DNA of 16,567 nt from Conidiobolus incongruus B7586. Its lineage: Eukaryota; Entomophthoromycota; Entomophthoromycetes; Entomophthorales; Conidiobolaceae. Position numbers and translations under genes: made by a program. The notes under the pieces were generated by a model that had not been told where the DNA came from, did no database searches, and saw nothing but the letters and a program-made list of their open reading frames with translations. The stretch lies in contig JNEM01014476.1 of NCBI GenBank assembly GCA_000697335.1, positions 1 through 16,567 of the forward strand, written 5' to 3'. Of this stretch, positions 1 through 8,871 are shown one piece after another; position 1 is the stretch's first letter; the number at the start of each line of letters is the position of its first letter.

Positions 1-1500
1 ATTAAAGGTTTATTATTTTAATATTTATTAAGATTAACTATAAACTTTTAAAATTTTTAAAATTTACAAGATACTTTTATTAATGAAATATAATTAATAT
101 AGTTATTTTTTATTATATAAATTATTTTAAAATTAAAAGAAAAACTATTTAAAATCTGTTAAAATTTAAAAAATTAATTACAACTCATATTTTTTTAATT
201 ATTAATAGAATTAAAAAATATATTAAACAATATCTTTTTATTTTAGTTAAAAAATTATCAAGGCTTTTTAATATTAGCTATATAAGTATTTTATATATAA
301 AATCCAATATTAATTAATAAAAATAATAGATAAGTAATTTATAATTTAACTAAAGTTTGAAACAAAGTTAAAATAGTTATTATTAAATAAAACTTATTAA
401 CATATAACTAAAGGCTAAAGTTTTTTAAATAAATTATTATAATAAATAAATCTTTAGTCCTTTTGTATTATTTTTGATTAAAACATAAATCAAGATATTA
501 AATTAAGCTAAATCAACCCTTTTTATTTATTTTTTTAAATAAATATTTTATTGATAAGTGAATATCAATTATTAAAATAAATCATAATATTATATACTAT
601 TCATATTTAATTTTTAAAGGAAAATCAATTAATAGTAAATTTTATATTATTTTTAAATTAAAATCATTTTTAATTATTATTTTAAATATAATATAAACTA
701 ACCTATTATTTTATATGATGATTATAAAATACCTAAAATTAAAGTTGTGAAAAACTTTCTAATTAAAAATAACTAGAAAAAATTATTATATCTAATATAT
801 TTTTTGAATTATAACCTATATGATTATAGTGATTTTATATAAATAAATAACTAGCTTATAAGAAGGAAAATTTGTATAAAAAAATTTAATTGGTTTGTTA
901 AATATTAAATTTCAATTTTTTAAAAAAAATTATTTTTTAAATATTAAAACCGAGATAAATATAAAGCAAATAATATTAAAATTAAAAGAAATTATTAAAT
1001 TTATAATATATATTTATTTTTTATATTTTATATATCAAAATATTATATTTTAATTATAATAAATTCTTATTATCTAAATTATAAAGTAATATAGTCATTA
1101 TTAGTAAATCAAGACAGAAAATTAAATAATTTAATAATTAAAATATATAATGTTTATTATAAATATATTTTTTAAAATTATAACTATATTAAATTATGCT
1201 AATATTTATTAACTCAATTTGATCAAAGATAATAAAAAAAATATATGTTATATATTTAAACTTACCTATAAATTTATAGGTATAAATATTTTAAATTAAA
1301 AAAAATCATGTTTTATAAAATTTTATATTTATATTAAATGAAAATTATTTTGAAAAATTTATTAAATTTAAAAACCTAGCAATATAATTTGATATTATAA
1401 ATTAACACAAGAGTTATATATAATATATTTGAATTATTATTTAAAATTTATATAGAAATATTGGTTAAATTTTATAATTTAAAAATTATCTTTTTTTATT
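1..1500. other. AT-rich gene-free stretch
   Basis: This stretch is almost entirely A and T, with hardly any CpG (one clear case, near 955). No open frame of useful length is present on either strand and I see no RNA gene. The only ordered structure I noticed is the 20-bp perfect palindrome listed separately. It resembles the right-hand margin of the window, so the gene core lies between two compositionally similar blocks. Confidence 0.7.
1263..1282. repeat. 20-bp perfect palindrome
   Basis: TACCTATAAA is followed directly by its reverse complement TTTATAGGTA, giving a perfect palindrome with no loop. In sequence this AT-rich, short palindromes arise by chance, but the CC/GG pair near each end makes this one stand out. 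It could be a dimeric protein site or simply chance; nothing nearby explains it. Confidence 0.5.
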
Positions 1501-1505
1501 ATTTA

Positions 1506-1895
1506 TGTTAAAAGACTAGTTCTTTAAATTCTTATATATTTTTTTTATTATTTAATTAACTATAAATTATATGATTAATTTATACTTTTATAGCTAATTT
1601 AATTATATAAATAGCATTGAATTATCTAATAAACAAGGTTCTTCTTTTTCCTCTCAATTCTTATTATTTCTTATCTTTTACATTATTTCTAAGATGGAGA
1701 ATATATTCCGTCAGTATTATAGTATATTGGCACTACCTAATATAAATCTTAATATATCAGTGACTCATCCCAGTTCAAAGCTTAATTAAACTTTGTTTAC
1801 TATTCCACGTTATATTACCATGTTCCATGCCACACTACTTTTATATCAAGTCTTTCTTTACACTACATTGGTAACCTTTTATTACTACACTTACA
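1506..1895 (+). mobile_element. Solo LTR, copy A, with 5-bp target duplication
   Basis: A 390-bp unit begins TGTTA and ends TTACA, so it has the TG...CA ends of a long terminal repeat. It is flanked by a perfect 5-bp direct repeat ATTTA (1501-1505 and 1896-1900), as expected for an LTR retrotransposon insertion. Inside are a TATA box (TATATAAATA, 1604-1613), an AATAAA signal (1628-1633) and a pyrimidine-rich stretch, in the order usual for an LTR read on the plus strand. A second copy lies at 13333-13731. No internal region is attached, and the flanking duplication shows it is a complete solo LTR, left by recombination between the two ends of a former element. I cannot decide between Ty1/Copia and Ty3/Gypsy. 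Confidence 0.75.
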
Positions 1896-1900
1896 ATTTA

Positions 1901-2422
1901 AACTTTATTTATAATATAATATTTAATAATATATTTTATAAAATAAATGAATCTTGTTAATTTATTATAAATTATCAATATTGTTTAAATAATTTTTTTC
2001 AATTTATGTTTAATAATACTGAGATCAATATTTTTAAATAAACAAATATATTTTGTTTGATCTGAAAAATTTAATTTATAATAATATTAATAATACAAAA
2101 CATTTTATATTAATATTATAATTTAAAAATTTATATAAATTGATAGCATGTTTTTAATAGACAGTATTCTAAATATATCAATATAATGAAAATATTAATA
2201 TTTTATTATAAAAATTGAGATAAATATTAATTTAGAAAATATAATAGATTTTATAAACTTATCCTTAATTAATGTTGATAAAGAATTCATATTTCTGTTT
2301 CAATTATTTTGTTTATAAATTGATCCACATATATATTTTTGAAAATCAATATATCATAAAGAGATTAAAAATTATATATACTTCTAATAAAGATATATTA
2401 TAATTATAATAATTGGAATATA
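1901..2422. other. AT-rich gene-free stretch
   Basis: Spacer between the solo LTR and the GC-richer island. It is nearly pure A/T with no open frame, RNA gene or repeat that I can support. Confidence 0.7.
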
Positions 2423-3135
2423 TATAGATTACCTAGTTGGTAACCCACCCGATCAACTTCATCCTGCCATCTACTACCTTTTTGAGTTGTAACACCGGAA
2501 TACCCGTCACATCACTTTAAGGTCTTTTTTCTCTGAAAACCTGATACACTTTTTTACACTACTTACAACTGACAAATGGTCTATAAAAAATTATTGTTGG
2601 AAAACAGTTTCATCATCACCTCCGATCTTCTGCGAAGCCTATTAAACCCTTAAAAAGCTCTAACAAAGCACCTTAACCCAAACTATCAAACAAACCGCGA
2701 GCAAATCGCTCCCTTTCCTATTAACAACATCCTACTTGCAATCAGTAGATCCTCAAGATAATGAATAATTGACGATTATAATTGTGGGAGGAAATAGACT
2801 TTCAGAACTTAAGCGAGGAATCGCCAGTGGTAAACGACAGGTTACCACAGAGTTACGGGAAATTGATAGGGTTCACCAAATCAGGAGCAAACAGCTTACT
2901 GTAAATTGGGTTATTCGTGTAAAGTAATTATCTCACGCTCGTCACAACTCAACGCATTTGTGAGTGTTAGGACAAAAACTTAGAGACTGGATATTTTTGA
3001 AATGAAGATAAAAGAGATGTGTTTATTAGTTTGTTTGTGATAATGCTATATTAGAGTTCAGGAAATGAGTGTTCCCAGTGTGATAATCGCAGTTTCTTGA
3101 GTGATTGACAAGATCATTTCCCATCATAATCTATA
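2423..3135 (+). mobile_element. GC-richer island, probable relic of a DNA transposon
   Basis: Base composition changes abruptly here: many C and G residues against flanks that are nearly pure A/T. The island is bracketed by a short inverted repeat: TATAGATTA at 2423-2431 and its reverse complement TAATCTATA at 3127-3135. This would fit a TA target site plus worn terminal repeats. The right half carries a helix-turn-helix-like coding trace (separate entry). The left half (about 2431-2760) has a TATA-like CTATAAAAA near 2580 but no open frame, and may be the element's leader. A 7-bp perfect stem, GTGGTAA/TTACCAC, lies near 2828-2849. A non-coding RNA gene is the main alternative, because GC islands in AT-rich genomes often hold one, but I could not match tRNA, snRNA or RNase P motifs. 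The nine-base terminal match could be chance. Confidence 0.45.
2769..2924 (+). pseudogene. Transposase N-terminal fragment, Tc1/mariner-like
   Basis: An open stretch of 52 codons between two in-frame stops (TAA at 2766-2768 and 2925-2927). It includes the run N-R-L-S-E-L-K-R-G followed about 16 residues later by E-L-R-E-I and then T-V-N-W-V-I. That spacing recalls the start of Tc1/mariner or related transposases, where R-L-S-x-x-x-R-G leads into helix 1, REIA-type residues form helix 2, and S-T-V-x-x-x-I forms the recognition helix of a helix-turn-helix. No start codon is in frame directly upstream; an ATG at 2761 lies in another frame and soon meets a stop. Further short, similar-looking fragments follow in other frames to about 3120. 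The DDE catalytic domain is not seen, so this is a truncated and decayed copy. The assignment rests on a short motif. Confidence 0.4.
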
Positions 3136-3919
3136 ATGAATAAAATATTTAAAATAAATATTTTAAATTCAAGATTTATAAATTATAGTAGTAGTTATTA
3201 TAATTTTAATTTGCTTCTAAAAAATAATTTAGTAATGCAAATGATGACTTAAATTGTATTTAAGTTAACGTATAATAAATTAATATCGATGATATTTAAA
3301 AATATTGTTATTCAAATTTACTCCACTTTTGAAGTTTAATTCCATTTCTTCAAGTTTTTCATGATATTAAAATATTATTTATTTCAATAATTATATTAAG
3401 ATTAATTTTTGGATATTTTTTTAAATATATAGATTCAGAATAACAATAATAAAATAATTCACTATTAATAATTATATTGATTTTTATTTTAAAAATAATT
3501 AGTTATATATTTTTTAAAGCATGTACCATTAAATCATATATTATTATAACTTAATAATTAAAATGGACATTGAGTTTATATAGAAAATATTTTAATCAAA
3601 TAAAATAGATATATATTATATCATTATTAATCTTAACTGTTTTATTCAATCATATTAATAATTTTTTTAATTATATAAAAATCGTTTAGTGATTGACATA
3701 TAGCATATAAATTAATATTTTGTTTTGATTTTTTTGGGAAATTTTTCAGAAACAGGTTATAAATTAAAAAGCAATATATTAAAATAAGGTTTAATAATAA
3801 TATTTATTAAATTTAACTTTGAAAATTAAATAAATATAAAATGTTAAGACCTAGAGGATTAATTAGTAATTGATAATATAGTTAATAAATTGGTTTAAGG
3901 AAAAATATCAAATTAATTT
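3136..3919. other. AT-rich gene-free stretch
   Basis: Returns sharply to AT-rich sequence after the island. I see no gene, RNA or repeat here. Confidence 0.65.
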
Positions 3920-5690
3920 CCAGTGAGTGATTAAAAGTAATATTATTATTTTGTAAAAAGTGCAACATCTCTTGTAAATACAAATATATATTTAATTTGA
4001 TATCAATTGTTCTAATCTTCATTATATCTTTGATGATTATAACTAGAATTCAAGAAAAAATATCCAAAATAATTTATCTCAGATAAAACAAACTTGTAAA
4101 GAACATATTACAGATATTAGTTTTTTTTTGAGTCTTGGGGATAATTCAATGGAAACACCATATTTGTTACAATTTTAATTATATTATTTATCAATATTTG
4201 GTCATCACAAAAGATTTGAATTTGATTATTTTGAAATAAAAAATATTTAATAGGATTGAGCACAGTAATAGTATTAATTAATAATTCTATTCCCTGGCTT
4301 TGAATATTTAGCAGCATGAAAATAATTATTAAGATATTACTAGTATTAAATTAATAAGCAAAGATTACAAACTTAAAAGGATAAAGTTGATGCAAAATTT
4401 TCAAATGATTCAAATTTAAACAATTTGGATTCAATCTATGTTATTACCTAAAGTATTTATAACGGAGTATAAGATTAACCGGAATAAATTATTCTGTTTT
4501 ATCTAAATATTTGCACTCAATTTATCACAGATAAATCTACTAATCATTTTTTCAAATAATTTTGAGATAAAAGAAATTAAATTATCCATTTTAGTCTAAA
4601 TAAATTTGATTACAGATTAATGCAAAATTATTTAAAAATAAGACTTTCAACCAATAACAATTCTGTTATTAATAAATTCAAATATTAAATTAATATTTAT
4701 GGTAATTCAAATTTAGGTTATATCAAATTAAGAATGCTAAGATTTTGGAATATCAAAAGTTATTATATATTTAATTTCTCTCACGGAAAGTGACGTTTAT
4801 AAAATTGACATCATTATATATCAAAAATATCATTGTTAGAAAAAATGTTAAAATTAAAGTAATCTGAATTTGATTTTCATTTAATGAATTCATATATATT
4901 GAATAATATAAAAATTATCTCAAAATAATTTCTCTAATATTGATTTATTGTGACATTGAAACGTAAATTCAAATTATGCTATTGAAAAAATGTTTTTTTT
5001 GATATTTAAAATAACGAAAATAATATTTTGGATATAGTACTATAATAAATTAACTCTAGAGTGGCTTTGATTTAGTGTAAAAATATTGATTACAATGGTA
5101 ATTGATATAGATTTTAATGTTATTTGAAAAAGATTAAAATTAAATAATAAAATAAAATAACGCATATTTTTCAATATTACAATATTAAATTAAATCCTGA
5201 ATATAACAAATAATATTAAAGATTGATATATTTTAATATTAATCATAGATTCAAATTATGCCATTTATTAGTAATGCTGCTTTTATTGTCCATTAGATAA
5301 AGTTTCTTTATCCAGAAGTAAGATATCATATTCATAATAACGCAAGGCATTTTCTATTCCTGAAATAATAACTGTTATTTCATTTTGTAATAAAAACGGT
5401 TTTAATTGTTGGAATATCATATTATGTGCAAAGCAAGCAATATTTTGAGTTGATTATTAATTCAGAGTAACGTCAAAAGCAATAAATTCCACAATTTCTA
5501 ATTAGTATGGTGCTTGTCTCAGCCTCAAATGAATTAATCGCAGGGTAATTTAATGCTTATTATATTATGATGCTGATTTCCAAAAAGCGTATTTTGGCTA
5601 TCAGATTGAATGTATTAAATATGGATTTGCGATGGTGTTGAATAAACCTATATCTGGTATATTATATTAATTTGAATTTATTTTTAAACA
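3920..5690 (-). pseudogene. Possible decayed leucine-rich-repeat-like gene
   Basis: On the minus strand this region yields scattered short open runs with a leucine/asparagine rhythm. Examples are F-Q-N-L-S-I-L-N-L-I (near 4740), C-L-N-L-N-H-L-K-I-L (near 4415) and H-N-L-N-L-R-F-N (near 4970). A longer run of about 47 codons near 5285-5455 includes L-K-P-F-L-L-Q-N and Y-Y-E-Y-D-I-L-L-L-D, and a 66-codon run at 4117-4317 includes I-K-Y-F-L-F-Q-N. The last two share a K-x-F-L-x-Q-N core and may be related. The runs are separated by stops and frame changes throughout, so no intact gene remains. GC is a little higher than in the outer margins, mainly at 5250-5660. AT-rich DNA gives leucine- and asparagine-rich translations by chance, so the repeat reading is weak; a plus-strand reading near 5570-5660 is about equally plausible locally. 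Confidence 0.22.
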
Positions 5691-5868
5691 TTTTTCATAA
5701 TTTATTTATATATGGTTATTAAGAACAATTTTGATTTTTCAATTTTTGATATATTTTAACTTTACCTTTAAATATATTTTTGATTTAAAAAATTAGATTA
5801 TGACAAAATATATGCAACTTGTGAAGGTATATATACAATTATATATCTCTTTTAAATATTATCAAAAT

Positions 5869-5893
5869 TTGGCAACTATCAAAAGCGTGCCAA
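5869..5893. promoter_or_regulatory. Spaced inverted repeat TTGGCA...TGCCAA
   Basis: TTGGCA (5869-5874) and TGCCAA (5888-5893) form a perfect 6-bp inverted repeat with 13 bp between the arms, about 210 bp before the start codon of the plus-strand glycosyltransferase. Its G/C content stands out in this AT-rich upstream region. It could be a site for a dimeric activator or repressor of that gene. No regulator is encoded in the window, and chance is not excluded. Confidence 0.25.
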
Positions 5894-6034
5894 TAAGTGT
5901 TTTAATGATTCAAACTTAAAACTTTTATTTAGACCAGATTTGTATTTGTAAGCAAAACTATTATTTGAAGCTTTATTCATGCAACTGAATTAATGTCGTG
6001 TCATAATTGTTGTACATATATATGTCAATGAAAC

Positions 6035-6042
6035 TATATATA
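6035..6042 (+). promoter_or_regulatory. Probable TATA box of first glycosyltransferase gene
   Basis: TATATATA followed by GG, ending 59 bp before the ATG at 6102. The spacing matches that of the TATA-like box before the cysteine-rich gene (57 bp gap), which gives it more weight than composition alone would. AT-rich context keeps confidence moderate. Confidence 0.45.
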
Positions 6043-6101
6043 GGATTAAATTCAGGTTGAATCAAATCAAAGAAAGTTAAAATAATTGAGTATATTTTAA
6101 T

Positions 6102-7751
6102 ATGAAATTATCTAATATATTTTTTGGATTACTCTGGACCCTATTATATGCCAATCAAGAAACAGACGAACCCTTAAATATTGTATTATCATCGTTATTG
6201 GGAGGAAGAAGTCATATTAAGTATCTATTCGAAATTTCAAAGATTTTAAGGAATAGAGGCCACAATATTACCTATGCATCGTCCGAATCCAATTTCAAAT
6301 TCAATCAGCCATATAACTATTCAATCTACAACATTGGTGGTGCCAAGTTCGATCGTCAGCAACTAAAAACTATTAACATTGAAGAATGGGCCAACAATCC
6401 AATTGAGGCTATGCCCAAATGGTTCAGCAATAGAATCGTTCAATCTTACGAAGAATCCTTTGAAAATTACGAATTATTATTCAAAATGCAAAAAGTAGAT
6501 TTAATAATTTGTGATTTCTTTGTCGGTGTATGTTCAGATGCAGCTAGGAAGCATTCCATTCCTCTAATTATAGGATTTCAAGGGCTTTTTGAAATTGGAG
6601 GTGCTCCCTTCATAACGGAAACTCTTGATACTTCACCAACCACTACTGAGAACCTGAATTTTTTACAAAGATTTAAGAGTTCAGTTATTGATCCTATTTA
6701 TTGGTACTATAATTACTTGCCAATGATCCGCAAGGTTAATAGAATTCGAAAGAAATTTGGAATTCCTTACAATCATAATCCTTGGGGGCCTTATGATGAA
6801 GCGATGAAAATTTCTAATACTTATATAGGATTGGAGGATCCTAGACCAATTCCTTCCACCTTAAAATTAATCGGGCCAGTCCTTGATAAGAATGTACCTG
6901 AACTCGATGGGGAAATTAAGCAATTTTTGGATAATCATAAGACGATGTACGTAGCATTTGGATCAAACTTGATATTAACAAAAGAGTTAATTCAAACACT
7001 TTTGGGTGCCATTCAGCTATCCATTGATAATGGGTCCATTGATGGTGTATTATGGGGATTAGTCAACACATACACTGAAGATTTTCCGCAAACTTACGAA
7101 GTAAATTCTCAAACTTATTCCACCAAAAGTATTTTAGAAGGAACTCATCAATCTATCAAAATTCTCAAATGGGCACCTCAAACCTCTATTCTCAATCACC
7201 CCAATACCAAATTATTCCTATCGCATGGTGGTATTGAAAGCTTGCACGAAGGCGTTTATTCTGGTACACCAATACTTGTCATGCCAATTGCCGGGGATCA
7301 ACCTCGCAACGCAAGATTAATTAAAAATCGTGGTATCGGTGATTTTGTTCATATTCTAAAATCGAATTCCGAAGACATCTACAAAAAAATTAGAGAATTA
7401 ACAAGGGAAGATAATATCGAATTGCATACTAGGGTGAAACATATTCAATCTATCAATCGTAACAATAATGATAAGATGGAAGATACTGCCAAATTTTTGG
7501 AACACTATGCCAAGTCTGCCAAAATCTGTCGACAAGTTAAACTTCCTAAACCTTTTGAAATACCTTGTGAGTTGGAGCCCTATATGTCAGCAGATATGAG
7601 AATGTCGTCCATCAAAGCATATAAGATTGACGTTTTGTTAACTGTTATAGCACTAAGTTTAAGTTTTGTTTTACTGAGTTTATTGATTATGTATCAATTA
7701 TTCAAAAAGATTATTTACCGTTTTTCGTCTAAAAAGTTGAAAGATGAATAA
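6102..7751 (+). CDS. UDP-glycosyltransferase, ER membrane type, paralogue 1
   Basis: A 549-residue GT1-family enzyme (GT-B fold), predicted to move a sugar from a UDP-sugar to a small, probably hydrophobic acceptor in the ER lumen. Residues 1-17 are a signal peptide. The acceptor-binding half carries G-G-R-S-H with the likely catalytic His38, and the partner Asp is probably Asp138 in I-C-D-F-F. The family signature runs from Trp357 to Gln400: W-A-P-Q, then S-H-G-G (374-377), Glu383, G-T-P and a final D-Q that binds the donor sugar. Residues about 511-533 form one membrane helix, and a basic 16-residue tail ends K-L-K-D-E, a K-x-K-x-x ER-retrieval signal. Possible N-glycosylation sites are Asn55 and Asn72. 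Length is normal for the family, the gene is intact and intronless, and the start is the only ATG that supplies the signal peptide. It is convergent with the cysteine-rich gene and paralogous to the gene at 10159-11832. Sugar and acceptor cannot be told from sequence. Confidence 0.93.
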   Translation: MKLSNIFFGLLWTLLYANQETDEPLNIVLSSLLGGRSHIKYLFEISKILRNRGHNITYASSESNFKFNQPYNYSIYNIGGAKFDRQQLKTINIEEWANNPIEAMPKWFSNRIVQSYEESFENYELLFKMQKVDLIICDFFVGVCSDAARKHSIPLIIGFQGLFEIGGAPFITETLDTSPTTTENLNFLQRFKSSVIDPIYWYYNYLPMIRKVNRIRKKFGIPYNHNPWGPYDEAMKISNTYIGLEDPRPIPSTLKLIGPVLDKNVPELDGEIKQFLDNHKTMYVAFGSNLILTKELIQTLLGAIQLSIDNGSIDGVLWGLVNTYTEDFPQTYEVNSQTYSTKSILEGTHQSIKILKWAPQTSILNHPNTKLFLSHGGIESLHEGVYSGTPILVMPIAGDQPRNARLIKNRGIGDFVHILKSNSEDIYKKIRELTREDNIELHTRVKHIQSINRNNNDKMEDTAKFLEHYAKSAKICRQVKLPKPFEIPCELEPYMSADMRMSSIKAYKIDVLLTVIALSLSFVLLSLLIMYQLFKKIIYRFSSKKLKDE

Positions 7752-7752
7752 A
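7747..7752 (+). terminator. AATAAA overlapping the stop codon
   Basis: AATAAA overlaps the TAA stop (7749-7751) of the first glycosyltransferase, and a second AATAAA lies at 7777-7782. Either may direct 3'-end formation. The same stop-overlapping arrangement occurs in the paralogue at 10158-10163, so it may be inherited from their common ancestor rather than functional. The motif is common in AT-rich DNA. Confidence 0.35.
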
Positions 7753-8359
7753 ATAATTAAGTATTCGTAAAAATTAAATAAAATCTGGCAATCATGTTAC
7801 ATTGATAAATGCCATAGTTTAAATAACAATTATATTTATATTTGATATATCATTAATTTCAATCAATCCAGATTTTTCTAGATATTCATATAATCTTTTC
7901 AATAAATATTTAATATATGATTTAATAATAATTAAATTACCTATCATGCTATAAAATTAAGTATTTAATGAAATCAATATGATCAATTGAAATTATCTAT
8001 CATATTTTTATGAATAATATTTTCACACAAATAGTTGATTATAAAATATCATCAATATGAAATAATCCAAAATACCTTAGTTATTTTTATCTTGAATCAA
8101 TAATAATATATCCTGAAAATATTTGAAATTGTTAAAATTAAATGTAACATTTTATAAAATGAAGTTAACACTAAAAATACAGCAAATCACTTAATAATAT
8201 ATTCCAAAATAATGGAAAAAAGAGTGATAAGTATTCTTAAATTATTTTTGAAAAACTTCGATTTTCTCTTTAGGAATCAATATAATCGGGTTGATAAAAA
8301 TTTAAATTTTTATATATCACTCAAAACTAAAAATCTGTTATTTTTTTTAAATAAACCTA
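7753..8359. other. Convergent intergenic spacer
   Basis: AT-rich spacer between the 3' ends of the first glycosyltransferase and the cysteine-rich gene. Apart from the polyadenylation-like signals listed, I see no gene, RNA or repeat in it. Confidence 0.7.
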
Positions 8360-8365
8360 TTTATT
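8360..8365 (-). terminator. AATAAA polyadenylation signal of cysteine-rich gene
   Basis: On the minus strand AATAAA begins 34 bp past the stop codon of the 135-residue protein, a normal distance for a cleavage/polyadenylation signal. A T-rich tract follows on that strand. The AT-rich context limits certainty. Confidence 0.45.
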
Positions 8366-8398
8366 AAACAATCTAAGAATCAATAGATGAATCAAAAA

Positions 8399-8806
8399 TT
8401 AACTAGAAGCAAATTTGGAACATTTCCATCTCTTCTGGAAGATATTCAATGGATCACTTTGAGTATGGACATAGCAATCAATTCCACATTCACAGAAGCC
8501 ACCATTATTGATATAATCCAAGCATTCTTTACACTCATTAGCTTCACAGTATTTAGGCTTGGCTTCGACTTCACCATCCAATGAAACGTGACGCCAGCAA
8601 GCTGTTTGACCTGCAACAACGCCACAATTACCACGGAAGGTTTCTCCAGGGTATTTGCCACAGAATTTTTGACAGAATTGCTCAGATTGGCTCAAGAGTT
8701 GATCAGATCTAACAGGCTCGGATCCACCGTTGGAAGTGTCACATCTTGGAATGTTAGCTTGAACAGAAAAGATAAGTAAAGCCAAAAATTTCATCGTGTT
8801 AGCCAT
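8399..8806 (-). CDS. Small secreted cysteine-rich protein, 12 Cys
   Basis: A 135-residue protein I do not recognise. Residues 1-17 form a signal peptide with a likely cut after V-Q-A. The mature part has 12 cysteines (positions 22, 45, 49, 61, 70, 87, 92, 95, 105, 107, 111, 129), enough for six disulfides, and no membrane segment, so it should be secreted and compact. Notable groups are C-x3-C at 45-49, C-x4-C-x2-C at 87-95 and C-E-C-G-I-D-C at 105-111. The first ATG (8806) has A at -3 and G at +4; Met5 is an alternative start that keeps the signal peptide. GC is well above its flanks, supporting a real gene. The spacing does not fit the eight-cysteine CFEM pattern that I recall. Such proteins in fungi are often surface-active or host-interaction factors, but that is only a class-level inference. 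It sits between two inverted glycosyltransferase genes. Confidence 0.82.
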   Translation of the reverse strand: MANTMKFLALLIFSVQANIPRCDTSNGGSEPVRSDQLLSQSEQFCQKFCGKYPGETFRGNCGVVAGQTACWRHVSLDGEVEAKPKYCEANECKECLDYINNGGFCECGIDCYVHTQSDPLNIFQKRWKCSKFASS

Positions 8807-8863
8807 TGTTGAATATATTAATCTAATTGATAAGTAATAATGTGTTTGAGATTCACACTCATT

Positions 8864-8871
8864 TATTTATA
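8864..8871 (-). promoter_or_regulatory. Probable TATA box of cysteine-rich gene
   Basis: On the minus strand TATAAATA ends 57 bp before the ATG at 8806, followed by a slightly less AT-rich stretch (GAGTGTGAATC) that could hold the transcription start. The form and spacing are those of a conventional core promoter. Confidence 0.5.

Noticed and set aside
2820-2885. A tRNA-like segment (A-box-like GCCAGTGGTAA and B-box-like GGGTTCACC)
   Set aside because: No acceptor stem, anticodon arm or T arm can be formed around these motifs; the region reads better as the transposase fragment.
2780-2900. RNase P or MRP RNA, prompted by GGGAGGAAAT and CAGTGGTAA
   Set aside because: The conserved core blocks known from these RNAs are not present in the right order, and the resemblance is limited to short strings.
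6053-6066. B-box-like GGTTGAATC upstream of the first glycosyltransferase
   Set aside because: No A box or tRNA cloverleaf is found; it is ordinary leader sequence.
8425-8475. A possible short intron near the 3' end of the cysteine-rich gene
   Set aside because: A GT...AG pair about 36 bp apart exists, but the donor is non-canonical and the frame is open through it, so no intron is needed.
8446-8661. A second minus-strand reading frame of 71 codons inside the cysteine-rich gene
   Set aside because: It is a shadow frame without signal peptide or motif; the 135-residue frame explains the region.
8387-8779. Two plus-strand frames opposite the cysteine-rich gene
   Set aside because: They are antisense shadows of the real coding sequence and lack recognisable features.
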